DNA of 64,000 nt from Eubacteriales bacterium (GTDB lineage: Bacteria > Bacillota > Clostridia > Lachnospirales > Lachnospiraceae). Position numbers and translations under genes: made by a program. Below are positions 1 through 8,855 of this stretch, piece by piece. Location: assembly GCA_030524745.1 (NCBI GenBank), contig JAUNGC010000016.1, positions 1 to 64,000 of the forward strand, given 5' to 3'. How positions within the stretch are numbered: the first letter of the stretch is position 1; the number at the start of each line of letters is the position of its first letter. Under the pieces are notes generated by a model, which was not told the DNA's origin, did not search any database, and saw only the letters and a list, made by a program, of their open reading frames with translations.

Positions 1-32
1 CTTTTGAGCCTATTTTTTTGACTCAGTTTTTT

Positions 33-788
33 TCATAGATTACTTGACACTACCTTTGCGTTCATCAACTCCACAAAAGCATCTTCCGAACCGGCAATCC
101 GGTCCGCGCAGGCGATACAGCACTCCGCCCCGGAAGGAAGCAGGATTCCATAAAGCAAATCCTTTACCGATACGCTCTCCCCCGGTTCAAAACCGGCTAA
201 GGACGCGTGCTGTACCATCAGCGTGCCAAACATTTCCCCTGGAAGCACAATCGTTTCATTCAGATCCTCCATATTTTCCAGCACGATGACCGCCGTCATA
301 ATTTTCGTCAGAGATGCCGGATAAATGCGTTCCCTGCTGTTCTTTTCTGCAATGACCGTTCCCGAATCCGGATCGACCAATATGGCGTAAGGGCTGTATA
401 ACTGTGTCAGATCCACTTCCGGCACTGACGGGATATCCTGCTCTTTTGGCGATTCTGTTTCTATCCGGGCATTGTAAAAATCCGCATTCTGCAGACCGGA
501 TTCTGCCGCCGTTTCTGCTTCCGCCCGTAATACATATGTCTCAGATTCACTTTCTTCAGGCAGTGTCTCCGGAGCCGCATAGCTTCCCAAAAGCGAGCCT
601 GATCCGTTCATTTTTTTGCCGAGGGCAGTTAAAGCCCCCGTATCAATCAGCACATTTCCAAACAGCCATATTCCCAGCACGCAAAAGAACAAAGCACACA
701 GCATCCTGATGCATCGCCGGATACGTCTTCTCCTCCTGCGCCGTTTCTGTCTGCGGATGCGTTCCCTCCTGAGTTCCTTCTCCCTCAT
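33..788 (-). pseudogene. truncated serine D-Ala-D-Ala carboxypeptidase (peptidase S11)
   Basis: The product resembles membrane-anchored penicillin-binding carboxypeptidases that trim peptidoglycan stem peptides. A basic N-terminus (RRERIRRQKRRRRRRR) precedes one membrane segment near residues 29-48. The S11 start 'YSPYAILVDPDSG' is followed by the active-site SxxK as SLTK and by 'PSGAECC', where the family usually has SGN. The frame then ends abruptly after 'MNAK' with VVSSNL and a stop. About half of the catalytic domain, including the KTG motif, is therefore missing. The ATG at 788 is chosen because GGGAGG lies 7 nt upstream; the longer frame to 830 has no ribosome site. The break lies near position 50, and the sequence beyond it is not family-like, so an insertion or deletion junction is likely. 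An active enzyme is not expected. Confidence 0.75.
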
Positions 789-810
789 CGTTGCCTCCCA
801 CAAAAAATAA

Positions 811-863
811 GTCAGCAGACAGAAGAACACATTGGGTTCCGCTTGTCTGCTGACATAAGTATA
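811..863 (-). promoter_or_regulatory. -10 element and 11-bp inverted repeat in the carboxypeptidase leader
   Basis: Reading leftward, TATACT at 858-863 is a good -10 box. The predicted transcript start falls at the edge of a perfect 11-bp inverted repeat (TGTCTGCTGAC at 844-854 and its complement at 811-821, 22 nt apart). The repeat would form a hairpin at the 5' end of the mRNA or act as an operator. No convincing -35 was seen. Confidence 0.4.
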
Positions 864-946
864 GCAGATTCAAAATAGCTGAAATTGATGATTTCCGTGT
901 GAATTTATTGAGATTTTCTTAAACCTGCCGCCGTCTTTCCACTCTT

Positions 947-3079
947 TTAATCCGCATTTTCAAAAAAACCGATGTACGCATGCTCTATATGCGCATCCGA
1001 CTGACTCGACAGCAAACTCTCCATCAATGCCTCATATGTCAGATTCTTCCTGTCGGAAGCGATAACCTCCTCCCACTGGCCGTCCTCGGAAGTCAGCCAG
1101 TTTAGATAATTATAATAACGGACAACCATATCTTCCGCGTCCTTCCCTTTCATCCCATCCCTGCTCTGATCCGTTATAACGATATAACCGCCGCCCCAGG
1201 CTGTCACGGATGTGATGAGCAGCGCGCCTTCGTCCGTCGTACCTCCAATCAAAATGGTCATCGATTTGACCTTGCGGTACAACGCTGACGGATCGTCCGC
1301 CACTTCAACTTTCACCTTTCCGTTTTCCAGCGCAATTGCGGAAAGTGTCTTTGGCAAGGTGCCGTTTCCTCCGGTTTCTATCCAGAAGCTTCTCAGCGCT
1401 GCTTTTGCCTCTGCGTCATTCTCCGTCATTTGGAGCATTTCGATCCCGTATGCCGCCGCGTTCTCCGCCTGCAGTTCCTGCGGCAGTTCTTCCAGTTCCT
1501 TCTTCTTTTCTTCCGCCAGATCATATCCCACGTCCGTCATGATCTGACTTCTTGTGAGTTCCTGCTCCATCTGCGCAAGTTGTTGTTTGACTGCCAGTTC
1601 CTGATTGTAAAGTTCCTGCATCAGCGCTGTCTGCTCGTTGCTCTCTGCAATCAGTTCCGTCTTTTCTTCTGCCTGCTCCATTTCTTCTAAAATTCTGCGC
1701 TGTGTTTCTTCCTGCAGCGCGATCTGTTCCTCAATCTCCGCCAGGCTGGACTCCAGTTCCATTTTCTGCCGCTCATTTTCCGTCATGTACCTGCTGACAT
1801 TTTCCCCGTCAACATACACATTCTCCCGGGTTCTCAAAGCGGTTTCCAGCAACTCCGACCCTAAAGCCGCCATACTTCCGCTTCGTATTTCTGCTTGCTG
1901 CATTTCCGTCCCGGCCGCTCTTTCTGATGCGCTTTTGCCACCGGTAAAAAGAATAACCGCAAGCATACAGGCCAATAGTGCCGTCAGGCAAATCCCGGCC
2001 GCCGTTCTCTTTTTCTTCGTCAAAATATTCTGCACCCTCTTTTTTGCATTGCTTTCTCCGAAAAATACGGGGAGCGACAGCCCGCTGCCCTTCACCGCTG
2101 TCAGAAGCAGGGTTCTCGAATAATCCAGCCTTTCCCTGCGGCCGAAGGTCTGCAATGCCCGCTCGTCACAGGCCATTTCCATATCCTGAATGTAAAAATA
2201 AAAGGCGATCCAGGCCAATGGATTCATCCAGTGAACAATGACTCCCAGATAACACAACGCTTTGAATAAATAATCATGACGCCCGATATGAGCCTGCTCA
2301 TGCGCCGCAATATACAATTTCTCAGTCTCAGAAAGTCCTGTCGGCAGATAAACCGCCGGTTTTAAAAATCCCAGCACAAAGGGACTCTCAATCCGGTCCG
2401 TTTCCCATACGACCTGTCCGGCGCCCTTGCTTTTTACCGCAGTGCAAAGCTTTCTTTTCAGCTTTCCGTAGCGGACAATTGCGTTCGTCAAAAATACCGC
2501 CGCGCCCGCCATCCAGAGAATCGAAACAATCTGTAACAACCGCCGGTAATTGCCCCTCTGTATATTCTCCCGCAGGCTGTCCCGGACGCTGCCCGATGTC
2601 ATCTGACTATCCGATGTCCGCACATCATTTTCCGCAGTTTTTACTTGTCCGGCAGCCAATGTGCGGTCCGGCGCCAGGTTTGTTTGCCCGTCAGCCGGTA
2701 CACTGCCTGCCGCAGCGCCTGTCTGCCCGGCGGCCGTCACGCTGTTTCCCGCAGCACCTGCCTGCGCCGTATCCGTCACAATTCCTGGCGTAACGCCATC
2801 CTGTCCGGCAGTCGTTTTTTCTGTCTCACCCAACCCCTCCTGCCGCTGTGCATCCCATAAAGCCGCGCTTTCTATCCAGCCTTTCGGCGCGGGCAGCGCC
2901 ACCTTCAGCGTAACCGGACATAAAAGCCGGAGAAACACCACCATCCACAGCAGACAGCAAAGCTGTTTAGGCTGTTTTTTTAAAAAGGCCTGCCGGCAAA
3001 AAAGCACCGCCAGGACAGCAACACCGGCCAGCAATCCGTTTCCGGCGATTTTTATGAAAATCTGAACAATCCCGTCCAT
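947..3079 (-). CDS. BlaR1/MecR1-like membrane metallopeptidase (M56)
   Basis: This looks like a signal-transducing antirepressor of the BlaR1 type, which cleaves a BlaI-type repressor on activation. The N-terminal half has several membrane segments (about residues 12-30, 40-60 and 190-205) and the M56 zinc motif HEQAH near residue 260 with a later 'DMEMACDERAL'. Residues 90-165 form a low-complexity insert of degenerate 'AAGQT'-like repeats. After a membrane segment near residue 385, the outer part is a predicted coiled coil rich in Glu and Gln, then a small C-terminal domain. No penicillin-binding SxxK sensor is visible, so the ligand is probably not a beta-lactam. Start ATG follows GGGAGG. 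The BlaI-type gene lies 17 bp upstream, indicating an operon. Confidence 0.8.
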   Translation of the reverse strand: MDGIVQIFIKIAGNGLLAGVAVLAVLFCRQAFLKKQPKQLCCLLWMVVFLRLLCPVTLKVALPAPKGWIESAALWDAQRQEGLGETEKTTAGQDGVTPGIVTDTAQAGAAGNSVTAAGQTGAAAGSVPADGQTNLAPDRTLAAGQVKTAENDVRTSDSQMTSGSVRDSLRENIQRGNYRRLLQIVSILWMAGAAVFLTNAIVRYGKLKRKLCTAVKSKGAGQVVWETDRIESPFVLGFLKPAVYLPTGLSETEKLYIAAHEQAHIGRHDYLFKALCYLGVIVHWMNPLAWIAFYFYIQDMEMACDERALQTFGRRERLDYSRTLLLTAVKGSGLSLPVFFGESNAKKRVQNILTKKKRTAAGICLTALLACMLAVILFTGGKSASERAAGTEMQQAEIRSGSMAALGSELLETALRTRENVYVDGENVSRYMTENERQKMELESSLAEIEEQIALQEETQRRILEEMEQAEEKTELIAESNEQTALMQELYNQELAVKQQLAQMEQELTRSQIMTDVGYDLAEEKKKELEELPQELQAENAAAYGIEMLQMTENDAEAKAALRSFWIETGGNGTLPKTLSAIALENGKVKVEVADDPSALYRKVKSMTILIGGTTDEGALLITSVTAWGGGYIVITDQSRDGMKGKDAEDMVVRYYNYLNWLTSEDGQWEEVIASDRKNLTYEALMESLLSSQSDAHIEHAYIGFFENAD

Positions 3080-3096
3080 AAGCGCCTCCCTTTCGT

Positions 3097-3456
3097 TTAC
3101 TCGCTGGCGTCTTCAATCATCCGTAAAATTTCTTCCGCCTCTTTCCGGGAGAGTTTTTTATCCTTCAAAAAGGCCGCGAGAAATGCCGGAAGTGAATTAT
3201 CGAACGATTTCTCCAGCAGCGCTTCCGATTCGTACTGCTGCACGGCTTCCTTCTTCACCAGCGCCGTCACCGTGGCTTGTTCATTTTTCATGATCCCTCT
3301 CTCACACAGCTTACGCAGCACCGTATAAGTGGTCGCCTTCTTCCAGCCCAGCCGTTTCTCACACTCTCTCACCAGCGCGGTTGAATTGACCGGCTCCAAC
3401 TCCCAGACAATTTCCGCGAAACGATATTCCGCGTCAAATAATTTATACTCCTGCAT
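3097..3456 (-). CDS. BlaI/MecI/CopY-type transcriptional repressor
   Basis: A 119-residue penicillinase-repressor family protein. The winged helix is seen as 'EIVWELEPVNSTALVRECEKR' followed by 'KKATTYTVLRKLCERGIM', the usual recognition-helix pattern, with a C-terminal dimerisation part ending 'SRKEAEEILRMIEDASE'. The ATG at 3456 is chosen because GGAGG lies about 8 nt upstream; 13 extra codons in frame have no ribosome site. It precedes the M56 antirepressor gene and sits just below a large palindrome (3506-3549), so it probably represses its own operon until cleaved. The regulated target is unknown; no beta-lactamase gene lies next to the pair. Confidence 0.85.
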   Translation of the reverse strand: MQEYKLFDAEYRFAEIVWELEPVNSTALVRECEKRLGWKKATTYTVLRKLCERGIMKNEQATVTALVKKEAVQQYESEALLEKSFDNSLPAFLAAFLKDKKLSRKEAEEILRMIEDASE

Positions 3457-3505
3457 AACTCCGTCCTCCGTTTCATCACGCGCCGCCGGGTGCACTACAC
3501 AAAAA

Positions 3506-3549
3506 GGTTTATCCCAATAAACTTTATGATAAGTTTATCAGGATAAACC
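3506..3549. promoter_or_regulatory. two-tier palindromic operator upstream of the BlaI-type gene
   Basis: A 44-bp dyad has outer arms GGTTTATCC / GGATAAACC (3506-3514 and 3541-3549) and inner arms ATAAACTT / AAGTTTAT, giving four similar half-sites around one centre. It lies about 50 bp upstream of the repressor start. The likely function is cooperative binding of the BlaI-type repressor. The half-site differs from the TACA-type boxes known for BlaI and CopY. Confidence 0.6.
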
Positions 3550-3670
3550 TCCCCTGTCAATCCACATTTAACCGCAATTTCAAAGTATTTTTTTGACAGC
3601 AACTTCCACATTTTCCTGTCCTAAATAAATCGCTGCTTTCATCATGCGATACCTCCCGATTCTAAATTTA

Positions 3671-5035
3671 TCACCATTTTTGCATTTCCCGTCTCACAAG
3701 CAACAGTGCCAGTAAACCGGACAGACCGTCCGCGATCGGTCCGGCCCATAAAACGCCGTCGATTCCCCAAACCAGCGGGAATATTATCACAAGCGGAAGC
3801 AGAAAAAACACCTGTCTGCTTAAGGACACCAAAGTGCCGATCCCTCCTTTTCCGATGGACGGAAAGAACTGCGCGCACAGGATCTGCGCGCCGACAATAA
3901 AAGTGCAGAACAGGAAAATATGAAAATACCGGAGCGCGAATTCGTAATAAAGGGCGTCTCCCTTGCCGAATACGCCGATGATCTGCCGGGGAAATACCTG
4001 AAAGCAGGCAAATGCCGCAACTGATACGCACGTTACAATCGTGACGGCCTTCTGAAACGCAGCTTTGACACGTATATGGTTTCCTGCTCCGAAATTGTAG
4101 CCCAGGATCGGCTGTGTACTTTGGGAAATGCCAAAAATAACGCCGTTAAAAACGGAACTCACCTTTGAAATAATTCCCACGCAGGCCAGCGGAATGTCCC
4201 TGCCATACCTGGAAAGTTCGCCATAGTGCCCCAGCGTATTATTCATAACGATCTGCACCAGCGTAACCGCCAGTTGGTTTGCGCCGGCCGCAACGCCGAG
4301 CCGGAAAATCTGACCAATGCTTTCCGTTCGCAAAGCAAAATCCGCCCATTTTAACCGGAATGTTCGAAAATTCTTAAAATATGCCAGAATCAGTCCCCCT
4401 GAAACAAGCTGTCCGATCACCGTTGCGAGAGCCGCGCCGGTCATTCCCATATCAAAGCCGAAAATGAAAATCGGATCCAGAATACAGTTTAATACCGCTC
4501 CCGACATGGTGGATGCCATCGCATATTTCGGGCTTCCGTCCGCGCGGATCAATTGGCTTGCTCCCGTTCCCAGAATGGCAAGCGGAAATCCCAGCGAAAG
4601 AATGCGCGTATATTCGACCGCGTATTCCAGGGTCTGGCCGCGCCCGCCAAAAGCCATAAGAATCGGGCGAAGCAAAATCTGAGAAATGACAGCAACCGCA
4701 ATGCCGCATACTATCATAAGCGTCATTGCGTTCCCCACGATGGACTTCGCTCTTTTCTCTTCCTTTTGACCGAGGTACAGGCTGAAAGAAGCCGCGCTGC
4801 CCGCGCCGAAGGTCATCGCCAGCGTGGTAATAATCATCACCAGCGGAAACGCCACATTCGTTGCCGCGTTTCCCAGTTCTCCGATTTTATTTCCGACAAA
4901 AATCTGATCCACAATATTATAGATCGAACTGACCAGACTGCTTGCAATTGCCGGAAGGGAATATTTCAAAATCAGTTTTCCGATGGGTTCCGTCTCCAAC
5001 GGATTTTTCGTCTGTAAAATTTCATCATTTTCCAA
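3671..5035 (-). CDS. MATE-family multidrug/cation antiporter
   Basis: A 454-residue membrane protein of the MatE superfamily with about 12 hydrophobic segments. Family signatures are 'PIGKLILKYSLPAIASSLVSSIYNIVDQIFVGNKIG' at the N-terminus and the repeat-half motif 'GVIFGISQSTQPILGYNFGAGN' in the second half. It should export drugs or toxic organic cations using a Na+ or H+ gradient. TTG at 5035 is preferred because GGAGG stands 7 nt upstream, overlapping the end of the MarR gene; an ATG 24 bp earlier has only a poorly spaced site. Direct overlap with the MarR regulator suggests it is the regulated pump of a two-gene operon. Confidence 0.85.
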   Translation of the reverse strand: MENDEILQTKNPLETEPIGKLILKYSLPAIASSLVSSIYNIVDQIFVGNKIGELGNAATNVAFPLVMIITTLAMTFGAGSAASFSLYLGQKEEKRAKSIVGNAMTLMIVCGIAVAVISQILLRPILMAFGGRGQTLEYAVEYTRILSLGFPLAILGTGASQLIRADGSPKYAMASTMSGAVLNCILDPIFIFGFDMGMTGAALATVIGQLVSGGLILAYFKNFRTFRLKWADFALRTESIGQIFRLGVAAGANQLAVTLVQIVMNNTLGHYGELSRYGRDIPLACVGIISKVSSVFNGVIFGISQSTQPILGYNFGAGNHIRVKAAFQKAVTIVTCVSVAAFACFQVFPRQIIGVFGKGDALYYEFALRYFHIFLFCTFIVGAQILCAQFFPSIGKGGIGTLVSLSRQVFFLLPLVIIFPLVWGIDGVLWAGPIADGLSGLLALLLVRREMQKW

Positions 5036-5037
5036 CG

Positions 5038-5487
5038 CTATTCCTCCATTCTGTGCCATACCTTTTGATTGATGTTTTCCATCATTCGCTCCATCGTCTT
5101 CTCAGCCATTTGCATTTCCTCAGAAGAAATGCCCGAACACAGAGTATTGTAAAAATCGGCGTGTATTTCCTTGATCCGCTTTACCGCCGGTATCCCCTTC
5201 GGCGTAAGATAAAGATGTCTGATGCGTCTGTCCGTTTCGTCACAGATAATTTCCACATAACCGATTTTCACCAGCTTTTTAATGGTTTTGGTCAATGTCG
5301 CCTTATCAACACGGATGCATTCCACCATTTCCTGCGCGGACGCGCCGGGATGGTCGTAAATATATTCCGCGTAAAACTGCTGCCCCCAGCCAATCTCAAA
5401 GTCTGACAATCCACGATCGTAATACATCTTCATCAGCCGGTCCAGAATCGAAATACAGCGTCCGATATTGGGAAAATTGTTGCTCAT
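5038..5487 (-). CDS. MarR-family transcriptional regulator
   Basis: A 149-residue winged-helix regulator. The DNA-binding part is visible as 'SAQEMVECIRVDKATLTKTIKKLVKIGYVEIICDETDRRIRHLYLTPKG', with the usual wing residues D-R-R. The ATG at 5487 is chosen because AGGTGA lies about 8 nt upstream; the longer frame begins inside the promoter. It is the first gene of an operon with the MATE pump, whose start overlaps its end. An imperfect palindrome over its own -35 box fits autoregulation. The inducing ligand cannot be told. Confidence 0.88.
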   Translation of the reverse strand: MSNNFPNIGRCISILDRLMKMYYDRGLSDFEIGWGQQFYAEYIYDHPGASAQEMVECIRVDKATLTKTIKKLVKIGYVEIICDETDRRIRHLYLTPKGIPAVKRIKEIHADFYNTLCSGISSEEMQMAEKTMERMMENINQKVWHRMEE

Positions 5488-5515
5488 GTCATTTTTCACC
5501 TGCTTTCCACCGCGA

Positions 5516-5547
5516 AGTATAGCACAAATTAGTAGCGTGCGCAACTA
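5516..5547 (-). promoter_or_regulatory. sigma-A promoter with MarR-type operator
   Basis: On the minus strand TTGCGC (5539-5544) and TATACT (5516-5521) are separated by exactly 17 nt. An 18-bp imperfect palindrome, TAGTTGCGCACGCTACTA (5530-5547), overlaps the -35. Its shape matches known MarR-family operators, so the regulator downstream probably binds it. Confidence 0.7.
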
Positions 5548-5599
5548 TTATAATATAATGCGCCCATAAGAGCAGCCAATCCGGCTCTGTTTGAACGCC

Positions 5600-6457
5600 T
5601 TATTCAAACTCCCTTTCGCGCTTTTTAAAAAAGTCATAGTAAAGCCGTACATTGGAAAGCTGCGTCCAGCACTTCACATCCACCGGCGTTTCATCCATAT
5701 CATAAATCTTCGCGCCGCGCATGGAAAGCACAAACGGGGAATGGGTGGAAATCACGAACTGACAACCGTAAAACCGGGCCGAATCTTCCAGAAAACGCAC
5801 CAGTTCCAACTGCCGTTCGGGCGCCAGACTGTTTTCCGGCTCATCCAGCAGATAAAGCGCATTTTCTTTAATTTTTTCCGTAAAATAGAGAAAAGCGCTC
5901 TCTCCGTTGGAATGCTCCCTCACATTGTCCATCACATTTTTCCGCACATACTTTGACTGGGTATTGCTGCGCGCCATGTTCACCTTTTTCAGCCGCTCAT
6001 AATCCTCCAGCGACCGAAAACGAAATTTGGAATATTTGGCATCCAGATATTCTTCAAACAAATCTTCCCGCTTTTCATCGATCCCATCGTTTAACGCCCG
6101 CAAATCCAGCATGAAATCAAACACATCGTCGCTGGTGATGATGCAGCTTTCCTTCGGAATCCGCCCCGCGGACTCATAGTCACAATATTTCACATAATCC
6201 GGGAAGAAATTGGAACGGTTGAAAGGCGTCTGCCGCGACAGTCCCAGCTTTTCCGCAATCACATTCAGCGCGGTCGTTTTTCCGCAGCCGTTTCCCCCAT
6301 ACAAAATGGTAACAGGCTCAAAGTCGATCTGCGAAAAACCGACCGCCGACAGCACCTTGAAGGGATAAAAGCTGTCGTAACACATGCGCTTAATCCCCAT
6401 TATGAAATCAAATTCCTGTCCGTCATCCGGAAATCGAAATTTTGTCAGATACATCAC
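5600..6457 (-). CDS. AAA/ABC-type ATPase (AAA_21-like)
   Basis: A cytosolic 285-residue P-loop ATPase. The Walker A motif is 'LYGGNGCGKTTAL' near residues 52-64, Walker B is 'ALYLLDEPENSL' near residue 205, and 'FVISTHSPFVL' follows as the H-loop. A long helical insertion rich in charged residues lies between the two halves. The family includes stand-alone ATPases of unknown role and components of defence systems such as retron or toxin partners, but no nuclease partner is seen here. The first codon is a GTG overlapping the stop of the upstream lipoprotein gene, with an ATG one codon later; a GGAGAG site serves either. Translational coupling links the two genes. Confidence 0.75.
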   Translation of the reverse strand: MMYLTKFRFPDDGQEFDFIMGIKRMCYDSFYPFKVLSAVGFSQIDFEPVTILYGGNGCGKTTALNVIAEKLGLSRQTPFNRSNFFPDYVKYCDYESAGRIPKESCIITSDDVFDFMLDLRALNDGIDEKREDLFEEYLDAKYSKFRFRSLEDYERLKKVNMARSNTQSKYVRKNVMDNVREHSNGESAFLYFTEKIKENALYLLDEPENSLAPERQLELVRFLEDSARFYGCQFVISTHSPFVLSMRGAKIYDMDETPVDVKCWTQLSNVRLYYDFFKKREREFE

Positions 6458-7836
6458 CGGCTGCTCTCCTGCGCTTCATAGCTTGCTTCCAGATTCGTTA
6501 AAATTTCCTGCGCAGACATGGCCGCCGCTTCCTCCGCATAAAACGTGATCCAGTTTATTTCATACAGATACGGTGTTTTTCCCTCACAAAAATCTTTGTA
6601 AAGCTGCTCCCAGGATTTTTCATCGATTTCATTACCTTCCGCATCGTAAAAGCTTTCCTGCTCAACGCCGTCCTCATTCATCAGAACATACCGGCTCCGG
6701 TAAACCATGTTGTACACATGATTATCCTTCATATAAAAAGCGCCGTCCGTCTGATAGGACTCCGCCATGCCGTTTCTCGTATAGTCGGAAGCCAAATAAT
6801 AAACGACGCCGTCCGCTTCATCGATCAGCGCCTGTTGGCTGTTCCAGCTTCCGATCTCAAACTCCGCATATTCCGCATAATAGGTCTGCGGCACCTCTAT
6901 AATGCCGTCGCCGGCAGCGTTCACCTGATAAAAATGGTTCTCCGAATAATGCCCCGTCCCCATGGTAGCCTGCGTGATCAGTTCCAGCCTTCCGTCCCGG
7001 TCCAGATCATAGACCGCATATCCCACCAGAAGATTGCCGTAATCCTGCATAGTCCACTCATCTTTGGCCTGTGCAAAAATTTCAAGCTGACGTTTTACAT
7101 CTTCCTCCGTTTCTTCGACATAGACGTCCTGTGCATCTTCATAGATATTAAAAAGGAACTGATAAGAATCGCCCGCTTTCTGGAGCGTCACCATACAATC
7201 GTATCTATAATCATTATCCGACTTGCAATGGATCACATAGAGATCCTCGCTCACCTGCTTTCCTTCTGTGCAGGTAAAGAATGTGAAATTGGTATCCCCA
7301 TGTTGGAACAGGTAGCAGTCGCCTTCCTCATAATAAAACCAGTCCAGTCCGTATTCCGCATCCTCCAGGGAAATTCCCATTTTTTTCTGTAAAAAGTCAT
7401 CAATCTGTTTTGTCGTCAGATTGGTAATATCCGTCTCCACCGTATATCCGGCGTCCAGATACGCCTGCCGCTCTCCTTCTGTAAACGGCGCATTTTCCAT
7501 TCCTGCTCCATTATACAGCGCTTCGCCAAGATCCACTTCTTCGGGCCGCATATACTGGGACAGCAAAAATCCGTTATTTTCTATCTCATTTACAAAATCC
7601 GTAAATTCCTGCAATTCCTCTGCAGATAATTCCCGCTCTTCCGTTTCCCCTTCATCCAGTTGTTCCTCTTCGCTTTGCCGCGCTTCCTGGGTTTCCTCTA
7701 TATCATCTTCCGGTCCGCTTTCCCTCTCCTGCGCACCTTCGGAAACGCTCTCCGTTTCCACAACCCTGACGCTGATTCCGCAGCCGCCAAGCAGCAGGGA
7801 AGCCAGCACTATTATCAATACGATTTTTCGTTTCAT
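6454..7836 (-). CDS. hypothetical surface lipoprotein with an acidic linker
   Basis: A 460-residue exported lipoprotein. A signal peptide ends in the lipobox LLGGC, placing Cys at residue 19. An acidic, Glu/Ser-rich linker covers about residues 30-75. A motif 'YDLDRDGRLELI' near residue 280 resembles a calcium-binding or VCBS/FG-GAP type loop common in secreted Firmicutes proteins. No enzyme motif was recognised. It starts after AGGAAAAAGG and overlaps the ATPase gene by a few bases, so the pair forms one operon. The function is unknown. Confidence 0.7.
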   Translation of the reverse strand: MKRKIVLIIVLASLLLGGCGISVRVVETESVSEGAQERESGPEDDIEETQEARQSEEEQLDEGETEERELSAEELQEFTDFVNEIENNGFLLSQYMRPEEVDLGEALYNGAGMENAPFTEGERQAYLDAGYTVETDITNLTTKQIDDFLQKKMGISLEDAEYGLDWFYYEEGDCYLFQHGDTNFTFFTCTEGKQVSEDLYVIHCKSDNDYRYDCMVTLQKAGDSYQFLFNIYEDAQDVYVEETEEDVKRQLEIFAQAKDEWTMQDYGNLLVGYAVYDLDRDGRLELITQATMGTGHYSENHFYQVNAAGDGIIEVPQTYYAEYAEFEIGSWNSQQALIDEADGVVYYLASDYTRNGMAESYQTDGAFYMKDNHVYNMVYRSRYVLMNEDGVEQESFYDAEGNEIDEKSWEQLYKDFCEGKTPYLYEINWITFYAEEAAAMSAQEILTNLEASYEAQESSR

Positions 7837-7899
7837 CCTTTTTCCTTTCCGAAATATATACGCATATTCCTGCTGCCCGATTTAACCGGTTCCGGACGC

Positions 7900-8814
7900 T
7901 TACAGCTTTGTCCCGCTGATCCTATTGTCTATGTATTCCATATAGGGTTTTCTTCTCACGGAATCGGGATGCGCCAAAAACCACCGCCAGGATTTCTCCA
8001 CCCCTTTTGCCAGCGGCTCCGTATCCGGCATAAGCGCCCGCTGCTTCGATACGTCCAGCACATACTCATAATCATAAAAACAGAAATAGTCCCTCTGCGC
8101 ATGGCCGCCGTCCACATATTTCATCCGCGGTTCTTTTCCTGCCGCTCTGTAGCACAGCCGTACCCATTCGTTAATATCCACCGTTTCCGGATTCCCGACG
8201 TTAAAAACGCGGTTTTGGGGACGCTTTTCCAGCAGAATATCCATAAACCGGCACAGATCTTCCACATGAAAAAACTGCAGTTTCAGCTTTCCATCCTTCG
8301 GAACATAAAAAGTTCTGTCCCTTTGCGCACATTCAAATACAAACGGCTCCCGGTAAAGATTCTGCATCGGCCCGTACAAATACGGCGGACGCAAAATATA
8401 GGCCTGCGGTACGCGCTCTGTCAGACAGCGCTCCGCCTCCCATTTCCCGATTCCGTAACCGCCCCATATGGAATTGACTCCGCACTCCTGCTCTTCCCGA
8501 AACGGCCGGGGCAGCGTCTCCGGATAAACCGCGCTGGAACTGATAAAAATATAATCCCCTATATCGTCCAGAGCGTCGGTCAGATTTTGGATATCCGTCG
8601 CGGTATACGCCGTGATATCCAGGACTGCGTCAAAGCAAAATCCCTTCAATTTCTCTTCGAGATGATTCCTGTCTCCTTCAATTAATGTTACGCCTTCGGA
8701 CTGCGGCCTGCTGTTGCGGTTGAGCACATAGACGCGGTCTCCCTTTTTCACATAATATTCCGCCACATATCTGCTCACAAATTCCGTGCCGCCCGTCACC
8801 AATAGATTCCGCAT
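7900..8814 (-). CDS. NAD-dependent epimerase/dehydratase family protein
   Basis: An extended short-chain dehydrogenase of 304 residues. The nucleotide-binding start is 'LLVTGGTEFVSRYVAEYY', a variant of TGGTGFIG in which the second glycine is Glu. 'FISSSAVYPE' follows, and then 'GGYGIGKWEAE' with the catalytic YxxxK. 'LRPPYLYGP' and 'VFNVGNPETVDINEWV' are typical of sugar-nucleotide epimerases and dehydratases. The ATG at 8814 follows GGGAGAG; an upstream TTG in frame lies inside that site. The racemase gene is 41 bp upstream. The substrate cannot be assigned. Confidence 0.8.
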   Translation of the reverse strand: MRNLLVTGGTEFVSRYVAEYYVKKGDRVYVLNRNSRPQSEGVTLIEGDRNHLEEKLKGFCFDAVLDITAYTATDIQNLTDALDDIGDYIFISSSAVYPETLPRPFREEQECGVNSIWGGYGIGKWEAERCLTERVPQAYILRPPYLYGPMQNLYREPFVFECAQRDRTFYVPKDGKLKLQFFHVEDLCRFMDILLEKRPQNRVFNVGNPETVDINEWVRLCYRAAGKEPRMKYVDGGHAQRDYFCFYDYEYVLDVSKQRALMPDTEPLAKGVEKSWRWFLAHPDSVRRKPYMEYIDNRISGTKL

Positions 8815-8855
8815 CTTCTCTCTCCCCAAACTTCCGCTCCGCCTGAAAGTATCCG

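Noticed and set aside
947-3456. The BlaR1/BlaI-type pair as a beta-lactam resistance locus
   Set aside because: No PBP-like sensor domain and no beta-lactamase or PBP2a gene in the vicinity.
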